Part shown: one piece after another, positions 29,877-39,247 of the stretch
How positions within the stretch are numbered: position 1 is the first letter of the stretch
Layout: every line of letters begins with the position of its first letter
NCBI GenBank assembly: GCA_902789245.1
Contig: CADAND010000001.1
Coordinates: forward strand, 186,001 to 250,000
DNA: 64,000 nt
Reading direction: 5' to 3'
Origin: an uncultured Bacteroidia bacterium
GTDB lineage: Bacteria; Bacteroidota; Bacteroidia; Bacteroidales; UBA932
The notes under the pieces: generated by a model
What the model was told of the DNA's origin: nothing
Database searches by the model: none
The model's input: only the letters and a program-made list of their open reading frames with translations
Translations under genes and position numbers: made by a program

Positions 29877-31148
29877 ATGTTGACGCTCAAGATGCTTCGC
29901 GATGATCCGAAAGCGGTCATCGAGAAATTGAAAATCAAGAATTTCGACGCGCAGCCTATCGTTGATAAGGTGCTGGAGCTCGACGCCCGCCGCCGCAGCC
30001 TCCAGACCGAGAGCGACGCGCTGCTCGCCCAGCAGAAGCAGAAGGCCGCCGAGATCGGCAACCTGATGAAGCAGGGACTCCGCGACGCCGCCGAGGCCGC
30101 CAAGGCCGAGGTCGCCGAGCTGAAGGCCCGTTCCGCCGAGCTCCTCGCCAAGATGGACGAGGCGGCGTCCGAGCTGGACAGCCAGCTCGTCCTGATGCCC
30201 AACACCCCCTGCGCCCTGGTCAAGCCGGGCAAGGGAGCCGAGGACAACGAGGTCGTCAAGATGGGCGGCCCCGAGGTGAACCTTCCCGAAGGCGCCCTGC
30301 CGCACTGGGAGCTCGCCAAGAAATACGACATCATCGATTTCGACCTGGGCGTCAAGATCACCGGCGCCGGTTTCCCGGTCTACAAAGGCAAGGGAGCCAA
30401 GCTGCAGCGCGCCCTGATCAACTTCTTCCTTGACCAGAACACCGCGGCCGGCTACAAGGAGGTCGAACCTCCCGTGATGGTCAACCGCGACTCCGGTTTC
30501 GGCACCGGCCAGCTCCCCGACAAGGAGGGCCAGATGTACCACGCCGAAGTGGACGATTTCTACATGGTCCCGACGGCCGAAGTGCCCGTGACCAACATCT
30601 TCCGCGACGTCATCCTCGCAGAGAACGAGATCCCGCAGCGCCTGACGGCCTACACGCCGTGCTTCCGCCGCGAGGCCGGCTCCTACGGCAAGGATGTCCG
30701 CGGCCTGAACCGCCTGCACCAGTTCGACAAAGTCGAAATCGTGCGCGTGGAGAAGCCCGAGAACTCCTACGCAGCCCTCGACGAGATGGTCGCGCACGTG
30801 GAGTCGCTCGTCAACAAGCTCGGCCTCAAATACCGCATCCTGCGGCTTTGCGGCGGCGACATGAGCTTCACCTCCGCCATCACCTACGACTTCGAACTGT
30901 GGTCCGCCGCCCAGGGCCGCTGGCTGGAGATCTCCTCCGTCTCGAACTTCGAGACCTATCAGTCCAACCGCCTGCACCTGCGCTACCGCGACGCCGAGGG
31001 CAAGACCCAGCTCGCGCACACGCTCAACGGCAGCTCCCTCGCGCTTCCGCGCGTCGTGGCCGCCCTCCTCGAGGACAACCAGACCCCGGACGGCATCGTG
31101 ATCCCCGAGATCCTCCGTCCCTACACAGGCTTCGACAAAATTGACTAA
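29877..31148 (+). CDS. serS: Seryl-tRNA synthetase
   Basis: 423 residues, class II synthetase. The N-terminal arm (about residues 30-105) is the tRNA-binding antiparallel coiled coil. The catalytic core shows motif 2 as FRREAGSYGKDVRGLNRLHQFDK and motif 3 as NGSSLALPRVVAALLEDNQ. It charges tRNA-Ser and tRNA-Sec. It overlaps the TTG start of ruvC by eight bases. Confidence 0.96.
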   Translation: MLTLKMLRDDPKAVIEKLKIKNFDAQPIVDKVLELDARRRSLQTESDALLAQQKQKAAEIGNLMKQGLRDAAEAAKAEVAELKARSAELLAKMDEAASELDSQLVLMPNTPCALVKPGKGAEDNEVVKMGGPEVNLPEGALPHWELAKKYDIIDFDLGVKITGAGFPVYKGKGAKLQRALINFFLDQNTAAGYKEVEPPVMVNRDSGFGTGQLPDKEGQMYHAEVDDFYMVPTAEVPVTNIFRDVILAENEIPQRLTAYTPCFRREAGSYGKDVRGLNRLHQFDKVEIVRVEKPENSYAALDEMVAHVESLVNKLGLKYRILRLCGGDMSFTSAITYDFELWSAAQGRWLEISSVSNFETYQSNRLHLRYRDAEGKTQLAHTLNGSSLALPRVVAALLEDNQTPDGIVIPEILRPYTGFDKID

Positions 31149-31701
31149 GGAAAGAGTCATCCTCGGCATCGACCCCGGAACCAACATACTCGGTTACGGG
31201 GTCGTGCGCGTGGATGCCGCCGGCAAACCCTCCTTCGTGGACATGGGCGTGCTGGACCTGCGCAAGATCGACTCTCCCTACGATAAACTGGAGGTCATCC
31301 ACGAGAAGGTGGGGGCCCTCTGCGACCTCCATCACCCCGACGACCTCGCGATCGAGTCGCCCTTCTACGCCAAGAACGCCCAGGTGCCCTTCAAGCTGGG
31401 CCGGGCGCAGGGCGCGGCGATGATTGCGGCCCTGCATCGCGGGGCGAAAATCTACGAGTATGCCCCCAGTAAAGCCAAGATGGCCATCTGCGGCAACGGA
31501 GCTGCTTCCAAAGAGCAAGTTTCTTTGATCGTGCAGCGCACGCTTGGCATTAAAATTGCAAACAAATACCTCGATGCGACAGATGCACTTGCTCTCGCGA
31601 TGTGCCACTTCTACCAGCTGTCCAGTCCGCTTACCGGCGCACAGGGCGGCACTTCCTGGGAGAAGTTTGTTGCATCCAATCCGGAGCGTATAAAAAAGTG
31701 A
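31141..31701 (+). CDS. ruvC: Crossover junction endodeoxyribonuclease RuvC
   Basis: 186 residues from a TTG start at 31141 that overlaps the serS stop; there is no nearer ATG, and the normal RuvC N-terminus (VILGIDPGT) comes at residue 7. Acidic active-site residues are Asp11 (GIDPGT), Glu72 (AIESPFYAKN), Asp145 and Asp148 (DATDALALAMCH). It resolves Holliday junctions with RuvAB. ruvA and ruvB are not in the window. The coupling with serS suggests shared transcription. Confidence 0.93.
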   Translation: MTKERVILGIDPGTNILGYGVVRVDAAGKPSFVDMGVLDLRKIDSPYDKLEVIHEKVGALCDLHHPDDLAIESPFYAKNAQVPFKLGRAQGAAMIAALHRGAKIYEYAPSKAKMAICGNGAASKEQVSLIVQRTLGIKIANKYLDATDALALAMCHFYQLSSPLTGAQGGTSWEKFVASNPERIKK

Positions 31702-31705
31702 TTGA

Positions 31706-34702
31706 ATGAAAAAAGCGAGAATTTTCCTGATGGTGGGGCTCATGCTGCTGGGTTTCAGCGGCTTCGCCCAGAACCAGAACGCCGTGACGGGCAACCTGAT
31801 CGACGAAACTACCGGCGAGGCCCTCGGCTTCGCGACAGTCTCTCTCACGCGTGACGGCCAGTCCAAACCGGCCAAGTACACCCTTTCTGACGACAAGGGC
31901 GCTTTCTCCATGACTTCCGTGCGCAACGGCACCTACGCCGTTGTCGTCGAGTTGATGGGTTACGAGCCCTACTCCGCGCAGATCAAGATCGAGAACAACA
32001 GCTCTGTCGACCTCGGCAAGATCAAGATGAAGGTCGACCGCGAGCAGCTCGAGGCTGCGGAGGTCTCCGCGATCGGCAACCCGGTCATCGTCAAGAAGGA
32101 CACGATCGAGTACAACGCGGGTTCCTTCCTCTCCACGGACAACGACAACCTCGTGGACCTGCTCAAGAAGATGCCTGGCATCGAGGTCGCCGACAACGGT
32201 ACGATCTCCGTCAACGGCCAGTCCGTCAGCAAGATCACGGTGCAGGGCAAGACCTTCTTCCTGGACGACCCGCAGGTCGCCTCGCAGAACATCCCCGCCA
32301 AGCTCGTGAAGAAGCTGAAGGTCATCCGCAAGAAGTCCGAGCAGGCCGAGTTCACCGGCATCGATGACGGCCAGGAAGAGACCGTGATCGACCTCTCCCT
32401 GACGGAAGGTTCCAACCTGAACGGCCTCGTCGGCCGCGTCACCGCAGGTGCCGGACACGACATCCCGAGCAAGCAGAATCCGCTCAACGACTGGCGCTTC
32501 TCCGGCAACGCCTTCCTCGGCAACTTCTCCGGCAAGACCCAGATCTCCCTCATCCTCAATGCCAACAACGCCAACGTCCAGGGTGCCACGAACTTCTCCG
32601 GCAACATGATGGGCGGCATGATGGGCGGCGGCATGGGTGGCATGATGGGCGGCGGCGGTGGCATCACCACCTCCTACATGGCCGGCCTCAACGCCGCGGC
32701 CGATCTCTTCGACGACCGCATGGAAATCGGCGGTAACTACAACTTCAACAAGAGCAACAGCATCTCCGAGCAGACGTCCTCGACCATCAACTACCTCTCC
32801 GGTATGAACCAGATGGTGGACAGCTACAGCAACAACATCAACAACAACGACGGCCACAACTTCGGCCTCCGTCTGGAGCACAAGTTCTCGGACAATACGT
32901 CCATCGTCTTCGAGCCGCGCGTCCGCTTCGGTACCGGCAACTACTCGCAGAAGAGCGAGAGCACGACCTACCAGGACAAGGCCCTCACCGGCGACTACGC
33001 GAAGGTCAACTCCGCCACCACCGACAACAGCGGTGACAACAAGAACATCAGCACCAGCGGCTTCCTGCTCTTCCGCCAGCGTCTCGGCCTCCCGGGCCGT
33101 ACCCTCACGGTGAACACCAACTTCAACCTGTCCGACAACAAGATGGACGCGTTGAACCACAACAGCACCGTGTACTACGGATTTGTGGGTGCAGCCCCCA
33201 ACGAGGTGTACCAGAACGCGAAGCAGGACCAGCAGAGCTACTCGGTCAACACGCGTGCCACGTACACCGAGCCGCTCGGCAACTACTTCTATATCGAAGC
33301 GAACTACTCCTTCAACTGGAGCAAGTCCATCTCCGAGAAGAACACCTACGACCTGCTGAAGGGCGGTGTGCTCGATGCCATGTACTCCAACCAGATCACG
33401 AACCTGAACCGTCGCCACGAGATCGGTGCCAACGTCCTCTACCAGGATGACCGGATGCATCTCCAGGCCGGTTTCACCGCGATGCCGCAGTACACCTACA
33501 ACGGGACCACGGTTTACGACGCCGCCTCCAAGACCAACAAGCTGCAGGAGTATGAGGACAACCGTTGGAACTTCTCTCCGACCGTCATGATGACCTTCGA
33601 CCTGAACGACGATTCCAACCTGCGCTTCTTCTACCGCGGTCAGTCCAGCCAGCCGTCCACCCAGCAGTTGATGCCGGTGCCGGACAACACCAACCCGCTG
33701 CGCGTCACCTTCGGTAACCCGACGCTGACCCCGTACTTCACCCACAACATCAACGGTGAGTATCGCTACAGCAACCGCGCGAACTTCTCGTCCTTCAACG
33801 TCCGCTTCAACGGCGGCTTCACGCAGAACCAGATTTCCAACGTGGTGATCACGGGCAACAACGGCGGTCAGTACACGATTCCGTTCAACTCCCCGACCAC
33901 GGGCAACGCCGGCATGAACCTCTTCAACAACGTCCCGCTGGACAAGAAGGGTATCTTCTCCCTCAACAACAACACGGGCCTGAACTGGCGTCAGTCCTTC
34001 GCCTACGAAGGCGTGGGCGTGGATATGAGCAAGTACCAGACCGACGGCTTCTACGCCTTCATGAACTGGTTCATCGACCAGTTCAACGACCCGGCCTACT
34101 ACAAGGCCCACATCGTGGAGAACTACACCGACAACCTCAGCCTCAACGAGCGTCTGCGCATCACCTACCGTGGCGTGCAGTTCCAGGCCACGATCGGTGC
34201 CAGCACCAACATGAACCAGACCTGGTACACCCAGAAGGGCGACGCTGCGGCGCAGTCCACCAAGGCTTCCCGCAACTCCCAGACCTGGAGCAACGCGGCT
34301 ACCGCCGAGTTCACCTGGAACTGGCTGCTGACCGGCATCTCCGTGACGGCCAACGCCAACTACCGCTGGTACAACGGCTACACCACGCCGGTGGATCCGC
34401 AGTGCATCATCAACATGACCGTGGCCAAGTCCTTCGGTCCCGTTAATGTCTCCCTCTACGTGGCTGACCTCCTCGGCCAGTCCCGCGCCCTCCGGGTCAC
34501 GGATCAGGCTTCCCAGCACGTCGAGTCCGTCAGCAACACGCTCGGACGCTACATCATCGTCTCCCTGTCCTACAACTTCGGCACCGTCGGCGGTCGCCGT
34601 GGCGGCGGCATGCGAGGTGGCATGGGCCGCGGCATGGGCGGCGGCATGCGTGGCGGCATGGGCGGCGGTATGATGGGTGGCGGCATGCCCCCGATGAGAT
34701 AA
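31706..34702 (+). CDS. Outer-membrane beta-barrel protein with carboxypeptidase-regulatory domain and Gly/Met-rich segments
   Basis: 998 residues. Signal peptide about 1-22 (ending GFAQ); a carboxypeptidase-D regulatory-like beta-sandwich (about 27-105, VTGNLIDETTGEALGFATVS); a plug-like region (VDLLKKMPGIEVADNGTISV, about 150-215); then a long barrel with alternating aromatic strands to the C-terminus. This is the TonB-dependent-receptor-like OMP_b-brl_3 type. Odd features are a Met/Gly-rich insert at about 297-315 (MMGGMMGGGMGG-like) and a C-terminal tail of about 35 residues of Gly, Met and Arg. The substrate is unknown. It starts four bases after ruvC. Confidence 0.85.
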   Translation: MKKARIFLMVGLMLLGFSGFAQNQNAVTGNLIDETTGEALGFATVSLTRDGQSKPAKYTLSDDKGAFSMTSVRNGTYAVVVELMGYEPYSAQIKIENNSSVDLGKIKMKVDREQLEAAEVSAIGNPVIVKKDTIEYNAGSFLSTDNDNLVDLLKKMPGIEVADNGTISVNGQSVSKITVQGKTFFLDDPQVASQNIPAKLVKKLKVIRKKSEQAEFTGIDDGQEETVIDLSLTEGSNLNGLVGRVTAGAGHDIPSKQNPLNDWRFSGNAFLGNFSGKTQISLILNANNANVQGATNFSGNMMGGMMGGGMGGMMGGGGGITTSYMAGLNAAADLFDDRMEIGGNYNFNKSNSISEQTSSTINYLSGMNQMVDSYSNNINNNDGHNFGLRLEHKFSDNTSIVFEPRVRFGTGNYSQKSESTTYQDKALTGDYAKVNSATTDNSGDNKNISTSGFLLFRQRLGLPGRTLTVNTNFNLSDNKMDALNHNSTVYYGFVGAAPNEVYQNAKQDQQSYSVNTRATYTEPLGNYFYIEANYSFNWSKSISEKNTYDLLKGGVLDAMYSNQITNLNRRHEIGANVLYQDDRMHLQAGFTAMPQYTYNGTTVYDAASKTNKLQEYEDNRWNFSPTVMMTFDLNDDSNLRFFYRGQSSQPSTQQLMPVPDNTNPLRVTFGNPTLTPYFTHNINGEYRYSNRANFSSFNVRFNGGFTQNQISNVVITGNNGGQYTIPFNSPTTGNAGMNLFNNVPLDKKGIFSLNNNTGLNWRQSFAYEGVGVDMSKYQTDGFYAFMNWFIDQFNDPAYYKAHIVENYTDNLSLNERLRITYRGVQFQATIGASTNMNQTWYTQKGDAAAQSTKASRNSQTWSNAATAEFTWNWLLTGISVTANANYRWYNGYTTPVDPQCIINMTVAKSFGPVNVSLYVADLLGQSRALRVTDQASQHVESVSNTLGRYIIVSLSYNFGTVGGRRGGGMRGGMGRGMGGGMRGGMGGGMMGGGMPPMR

Positions 34703-34723
34703 TCGCCAACGCTCTGATATTCG

Positions 34724-34755
34724 AAAAGCAGTCTGCTTCCCGCAGGCTGCTTTTT
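34724..34755 (+). terminator. Intrinsic terminator after the large OMP gene
   Basis: Arms AAAGCAG-CTGC and GCAG-CTGCTTT with CTTCC-type loop, followed by TTTT. Confidence 0.8.
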
Positions 34756-34767
34756 GTTTCTCCCATA

Positions 34768-34794
34768 GTCATTCCGGGCTTGACCCGGAATCTC
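34768..34794. repeat. 27-bp GTCAT...ATCTC palindrome, copy 3
   Basis: Arms ATTCCGGG and CCCGGAAT with CTTGA-type centre, between the OMP terminator and the promoter of the LysE operon. Confidence 0.8.
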
Positions 34795-34806
34795 TGATTT
34801 TTTGAC

Positions 34807-34814
34807 TATCTTTG
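34807..34814 (+). promoter_or_regulatory. -7 box for the LysE-PASTA-RluD-lnt operon
   Basis: TATCTTTG, eight bases before the ATG at 34823. Confidence 0.5.
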
Positions 34815-34822
34815 TGAGTTAT

Positions 34823-35434
34823 ATGGTCCTTTCGGTCTTCAAAGCCCTGCTGGTCGGCGTGATCGCCGCCATCCCCATCGGTCCCATCCTCGTGATGGTG
34901 ATCCAGCGCACGACGTGCTACGGCCGCCGCTGCGGCTGGATGGTGGGCATGGGCGCTGCCACGGTGGACATGCTCTACGCCGCCATCGGCCTGATGGCCG
35001 TGCAGATGCTGAAGGATTTCATCGAGGGGAACGCCCGCTGGATCATGCTCATCGGCGGCCTGCTGGTCGGCCTGATCGGCGTCGGGATGCTTCGCCGCCG
35101 TGTGGCGGTGACCCGCGAGGACGGCGGCGGGCGCATGAACCCCTGGACCTGCTACTGGCAGGGCGTCGGCACGACGCTCTCCAACCCGCTCGCCATCGGT
35201 GTGATGATGGCGCTGATGGCGCTGTTCGGCCTCGGCTCGGCCGGAGTGCTCTTCGCCCCCTGCGTGGGGCTGGGGGAGTGCATCTACTGGTGCGTGGTCA
35301 CCTGGGTGCTGTCCCGCTACCTGCGCCTCGACATGCAGGCGCTTCGGATGATGAACCTCGTCGCCGGCGTCGTGGTGTGCGTTTTCGCCGTGTTCCTGGT
35401 GGCCCGCGGCGCAATGATGATAATAGGAAGCTAA
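34823..35434 (+). CDS. LysE-family membrane transporter
   Basis: 203 residues from the ATG giving MVLSVFKALLVGVIAAIPIG. It has six hydrophobic helices and the LysE/RhtB opening IPIGPILVMVIQRT, plus TTLSNPLAIGVMMALMALFG. Family members export amino acids such as lysine, threonine or homoserine; the substrate here is unknown. First gene of an operon with the PASTA protein (four-base gap), the RluD synthase and lnt. Confidence 0.85.
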   Translation: MVLSVFKALLVGVIAAIPIGPILVMVIQRTTCYGRRCGWMVGMGAATVDMLYAAIGLMAVQMLKDFIEGNARWIMLIGGLLVGLIGVGMLRRRVAVTREDGGGRMNPWTCYWQGVGTTLSNPLAIGVMMALMALFGLGSAGVLFAPCVGLGECIYWCVVTWVLSRYLRLDMQALRMMNLVAGVVVCVFAVFLVARGAMMIIGS

Positions 35435-35438
35435 AGAT

Positions 35439-36227
35439 ATGACTATCAAGCAAATTTGGGACAATTGGATTGTCCGGAATCTCATCCTGGCCGTGGCCGC
35501 CGTCCTGGTGTTCGTCACGCTGGTGAGCATTTTTCTGAGCCTCGGCACCCAGCACGGCAAGGAGATCGAGGTCCCCGACTTCACGAACCTGACCTGGTCC
35601 GAGGCCCGCAAGGTCGCATCCGACCGGGGCGTGCGCGTGATCCTCGCCGACTCCGTCTATGTCAAGCGCCTCAAGCCGGGCGTCGTCTATCTGCAGACCC
35701 CTGAGCCCGGCGCCCACGTCAAGCGCGGCCGCCGCGTGCGCCTGACCACCAACACCCTGGTGCCGAAAGAGGTCGAAATGCCCTCCCTGGTGGGCTATTC
35801 CATGCGCCAGGCCAAGGCCGAGCTGGCCCGCCACGGCCTCACGCTCGGCCGCCTGATCTACACCCGCGACATCGCCACCAACAGCGTGCTGCACCAGCAG
35901 CGCGGCGGCGTGGACATCAAGCCGGGCACGGTCCTCGCCAGCGGCACCACGATCAACCTCGTCCTGGGCCTGAACCCCAGCGACAACATGACCTACGTCC
36001 CCAAGCTCATCGGCAAGCAGTACCTGCCCGCCGTGGACCAGACCCTCGAGAGCTCGCTCAACGTGGGCAAGCTCCGCTTCGACGAGACCGTCAGGACCTA
36101 CGCCGACTCCGTCAGCGCCTTCGTGTACCAGCAGCGTCCGGCCGCCTCCGAGAAGGTGCGCATGGGCACCGAGGTCACGCTCTCCCTGACGACCGATCCC
36201 GCCAAAGTCCCCGCCGCGAAGAAATGA
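35439..36227 (+). CDS. Membrane-anchored PASTA-domain protein
   Basis: 262 residues. An N-terminal membrane helix (about 14-36) is followed by three PASTA domains: EVPDFTNLTWSEARKVA (about 43-108), EMPSLVGYSMRQAKAEL (about 111-180) and YVPKLIGKQYLPAVDQ (about 186-255). PASTA domains bind peptidoglycan fragments, so a periplasmic sensing or scaffolding role is likely. There is no kinase or transpeptidase domain, a common arrangement in Bacteroidota. It overlaps the next gene by four bases. Confidence 0.88.
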   Translation: MTIKQIWDNWIVRNLILAVAAVLVFVTLVSIFLSLGTQHGKEIEVPDFTNLTWSEARKVASDRGVRVILADSVYVKRLKPGVVYLQTPEPGAHVKRGRRVRLTTNTLVPKEVEMPSLVGYSMRQAKAELARHGLTLGRLIYTRDIATNSVLHQQRGGVDIKPGTVLASGTTINLVLGLNPSDNMTYVPKLIGKQYLPAVDQTLESSLNVGKLRFDETVRTYADSVSAFVYQQRPAASEKVRMGTEVTLSLTTDPAKVPAAKK

Positions 36228-37249
36228 CGCCGCAGGAGCCGCAGGAGATGTTCGAGCACTTCCGCCTGGAAGTGGATCCGGGGCAGGCGCCCGTGCGGAT
36301 CGACAAATACATGTCCACCCACCTCGAGGACACTTCCCGCAACCGCATCCAGCAGGCCTTCAAGGAAGGCTACGTGCGGGTGGGGGAGACGCCCGTCAAG
36401 GCCAACTACATCGTCCGGCCCGGCGACGTGATCCGCTTCGTGATGCCCTACCGGCGCCGCGGGCTGGAGATCATCCCGCAGGAAATCCCTTTGAACATCG
36501 TCCACGAGGACGACGACGTGCTCGTGGTCAACAAGCCCGCCGGCATGGTGGTCCATCCCGGCCACGGCCACTACGAGGGCACGCTCATCAACGCCCTGGC
36601 GCACCACCTGGGCATCAGCCAGGACGCCGACGCACTCGACGAGCGCATGGGCATCCTGGTGCACCGCATCGACAAGGACACTAGCGGCCTGCTGGCCGTG
36701 GCGAAGAACGACGAGGCGCAGCTCAAGCTCGCCAAGCAGTTCTTCGACCACAGCATCGAGCGCCGCTACAACGCCATCGTCTGGGGCGACATGCCCGAGG
36801 ATGAGGGCACGGTCGAGAGCTTCATCGGCCGCGACCCGTCGGACCGCCTGCGCTTCCGCTCCGTCGAGGACGAGGAGCACGGCAAGCGCGCCGTCACGCA
36901 CTGGAGGGTGCTGGAGCGCTTCGGTTTCGTGACCCTGGTCGAGTGCAAGCTCGAGACGGGCCGCACGCACCAGATCCGCGTCCACATGGCCCAGCTGGGC
37001 CATCCCATCTTCAACGACGAACGCTACGGCGGCGCGGAGATCCGCAAGGGGACCATCTACGCCAAGTACCGCCAGTTCATCCAGAACTGCTTCGCGCTCT
37101 GCCCCCGGCAGGCGCTCCACGCCCGCACGCTGGGCTTCGCGCACCCGCGCACCGGCGCCTGGCTGCAATTCGATTCCGACCTCCCCGAGGATATGACCGC
37201 CCTCCTGGACAAATGGCGCAAATACTGCGGTCAGATGCCTGAAGAATGA
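36224..37249 (+). CDS. RluA/RluD-family 23S rRNA pseudouridine synthase with S4 domain
   Basis: 341 residues. The S4 RNA-binding domain (about 22-80, VRIDKYMSTHLEDTSRNRIQ) precedes the catalytic domain with HRIDKDTSGLLAVAKN, whose Asp is catalytic, and TGRTHQIRVHMAQLGHPIFND. This matches RluD, which modifies helix 69 of 23S rRNA, though RluC-like specificity is possible. An internal ATG at 36248 is an alternative start. It overlaps both neighbours by four bases. Confidence 0.9.
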   Translation: MTPQEPQEMFEHFRLEVDPGQAPVRIDKYMSTHLEDTSRNRIQQAFKEGYVRVGETPVKANYIVRPGDVIRFVMPYRRRGLEIIPQEIPLNIVHEDDDVLVVNKPAGMVVHPGHGHYEGTLINALAHHLGISQDADALDERMGILVHRIDKDTSGLLAVAKNDEAQLKLAKQFFDHSIERRYNAIVWGDMPEDEGTVESFIGRDPSDRLRFRSVEDEEHGKRAVTHWRVLERFGFVTLVECKLETGRTHQIRVHMAQLGHPIFNDERYGGAEIRKGTIYAKYRQFIQNCFALCPRQALHARTLGFAHPRTGAWLQFDSDLPEDMTALLDKWRKYCGQMPEE

Positions 37250-38871
37250 GAAAAACGCAAGCCCTCCTCTGGCTGCTCTCGGCGCTGTCCGCGCTCCTGC
37301 TGAGCCTTCCCTGGCTGGTACCCCACACCGGCGCGCTGGCGCTGGTCGCCTTCGTGCCGCTGCTGATCGCGGACGCCGTCTCGGACCAGCTCCGTCTCCG
37401 CGCCCGCTGGATCTGGCCCGCCTTCACCTTCGTGGCGTGGAACGCCGCCACGACCTTCTGGGTGTGCAACGCCACGGTGGGCGGCGGCCTGTTCGCCATT
37501 TTCGGCAACGCCGTGCAGATGCTCGCGGTCTGGCTCCTCTTCCGCCTGGCGAAGAAGAAGATGGGCGGCGCGCTGCCCTACATCTTCCTCGCGGCCATGT
37601 GGATCGCCTGGGAGCGGCACTACTTCGACGTGGACATCTCCTGGCCCTGGCTCACGCTCGGCGGTGCTTTCGCGCGCAGCACGCGCACGGTCCAGTGGTA
37701 CGAGTACACCGGCATGCTCGGCGGCTCGCTCTGGGTCTGGGTGGCGAACCTCGGCATCTACGGCCTGCTCGTGGCCGTCTCCGACGGGCTCTGGCAGCGC
37801 TGGAACGGCCTCGCCCGCGCCTGTGCCTCGATTGGCATCGTTCTGGTCGTTGCCGGTCCGGTGGTGGCCTCCAAGCTGATCTGGGATGCGTATGAGGAGC
37901 GCTCCGAGGCCACGCTGGACGTGATCATCGGCCAGCCCAACTTCGACCCTTACGAGAAATTCCAATCCCTCACGCAGGCCCAGCAGACCGACATCCTGCT
38001 GGGACAGTTCGACGAACTGCTCGCGCACCGCACGGACAAGCCCGTGCTCCTGCTCGCGCCCGAAACCTTCACCGGCGACGTCATCCTGAACGAGCCGGAG
38101 CAGTCCGCCACCCTGCAGCGCGTCCGCGCCTTCCTGACGGAGCACCCCGGCGCGGAGATGCTCTTCGGCGCCAGCACCTACGACATCTACGACACCCACG
38201 CGGCGCCGACCCTGCTCGCCCGGCCGTACGGCGGGGGCTGGATCGTCTCGCACAACAGCGCCCTCATGGCCCGGCCGGAGGGCCCGGTCGAGGTCTATCA
38301 CAAGAGCAAGCTGGTGGTCGGCACGGAGCTGACCCCTTACCCCCGGATTTTCGTCCCGTTGGACAACTGGCTCTCCGCCCGGATGAACGTCGGTGGCCTG
38401 ATGGGCCGCTGCGTTGGACAGGACGGCGTGTCGCTGCTGCACTTCGGCCCGCAGCGCGTGCCCCTCGGTTGCGCCGTCTGCTATGAATCCGTCTATGGAG
38501 AATACTGCGCGCAATACGTGCGCGCCGGGGCCCGTGCCCTGACCGTCATCACCAACGACGCCTGGTGGGGCAATACCCCCGGCTACCGTCAGCACCTCAG
38601 CTACGCCGCGCTGCGCGCCATCGAGCTGCGGCGCGACATCGCCCGCTGCGGCAACACGGGCATCTCCGCCTTCATCGACCAGCGCGGCGAGATCCTCGAG
38701 ACCTCCGACTGGTGGACCCGCGAGACGCTGTCCGGCACGGTCAACCTCTCCTCGGAGCAGACGCTCTTCGTGAAGCACGGCGACATCGCCGGCCGCGTCT
38801 GTACGCTGGTTTTCCTGATTCTCGCCGCACTGCTCCTCGTCCGCCTCTTCGTGCCCGCGAAGCAATCTTAG
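37246..38871 (+). CDS. lnt: Apolipoprotein N-acyltransferase
   Basis: 541 residues. About six to seven N-terminal membrane helices, a periplasmic nitrilase-like domain (about 222-500) and a final helix (about 515-535). The Glu-Lys-Cys triad is present: Glu273 (LLAPETF), Lys353 (YHKSKLV) and Cys412 (GCAVCYES). It adds the third acyl chain to lipoproteins in the inner membrane. The end of the operon is followed directly by the repeat array that precedes the RAYT gene. Confidence 0.93.
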   Translation: MRKTQALLWLLSALSALLLSLPWLVPHTGALALVAFVPLLIADAVSDQLRLRARWIWPAFTFVAWNAATTFWVCNATVGGGLFAIFGNAVQMLAVWLLFRLAKKKMGGALPYIFLAAMWIAWERHYFDVDISWPWLTLGGAFARSTRTVQWYEYTGMLGGSLWVWVANLGIYGLLVAVSDGLWQRWNGLARACASIGIVLVVAGPVVASKLIWDAYEERSEATLDVIIGQPNFDPYEKFQSLTQAQQTDILLGQFDELLAHRTDKPVLLLAPETFTGDVILNEPEQSATLQRVRAFLTEHPGAEMLFGASTYDIYDTHAAPTLLARPYGGGWIVSHNSALMARPEGPVEVYHKSKLVVGTELTPYPRIFVPLDNWLSARMNVGGLMGRCVGQDGVSLLHFGPQRVPLGCAVCYESVYGEYCAQYVRAGARALTVITNDAWWGNTPGYRQHLSYAALRAIELRRDIARCGNTGISAFIDQRGEILETSDWWTRETLSGTVNLSSEQTLFVKHGDIAGRVCTLVFLILAALLLVRLFVPAKQS

Positions 38872-38881
38872 AACAGGCCTA

Positions 38882-38909
38882 CCTCCACAACGCCCCCGCA
38901 CGGCAAGCC
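38882..38909. repeat. 28-bp dispersed repeat shared with 51612-51639
   Basis: CCTCC, a variable base, CAACGCC, two variable bases, then CGCACGGCAAGCC. There are three mismatches between copies. Both copies lie just downstream of the end of a plus-strand gene. Confidence 0.55.
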
Positions 38910-38920
38910 ATCCGTTGTTC

Positions 38921-39083
38921 GCCGCCGGTAACTCATTTTCCCGCTTGCGAGGGGCGCTGGAGGGGTGTTTTGCCCCTGGCAACTCATTTTTCCGGTTGCG
39001 AGGGGCGCTGGAGGGGTGTTTCGCCCCCGGCGACTCATTTTTCCGATTGCGAGGGGCGGAAAGGGGTCTCAGCGCCCCTGGCA
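38921..39083 (+). repeat. 51-bp-period palindrome array B1 upstream of the RAYT gene
   Basis: Units begin at 38921, 38972, 39023 and a partial one at 39074, exactly 51 bp apart. A unit starts GCCCCTGGCAACTCATTT, continues TTCCGGTTGCGAGGGGC and then GCTGGAGGGGTGTTTT. GCCCC..GCAAC pairs with GTTGC..GGGGC to form a hairpin. Units differ at scattered sites. Confidence 0.88.
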
Positions 39084-39247
39084 CTGCTCAAATCATCCTA
39101 TTCTCCGCTCGATTCCGCGTTAAACGTACGTTTTTTATCGCGACACAGAATCGACAAAGCGCTCATTATCAGAATGAGAAGTATCTAATTCAAAATTAAA
39201 CGATTAATCGGGAAATAAAACGACTGAGAATCCGTATTATTGCCCAC
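39084..39247. other. AT-richer spacer upstream of the RAYT gene
   Basis: 164 bp without a gene; the base composition drops compared with lnt. No clear TAnnTTTG box is visible, so I cannot say how the RAYT gene is expressed. Confidence 0.4.

Noticed and set aside
31631-34519. 962-codon minus-strand frame opposite the large OMP gene
   Set aside because: Low-complexity Val/Gly/Asp-rich translation with no recognisable motif; the plus-strand gene is clearly real.
38921-39083. Regular repeats resembling a CRISPR array
   Set aside because: The 51-bp units are contiguous with no unique spacers, are internally palindromic over most of the unit, and no cas gene is present.
38915-39199. Reading frame through array B1
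   Set aside because: The 51-bp period is a multiple of three, so any frame stays open through the repeats; the peptide is just the repeat translated.
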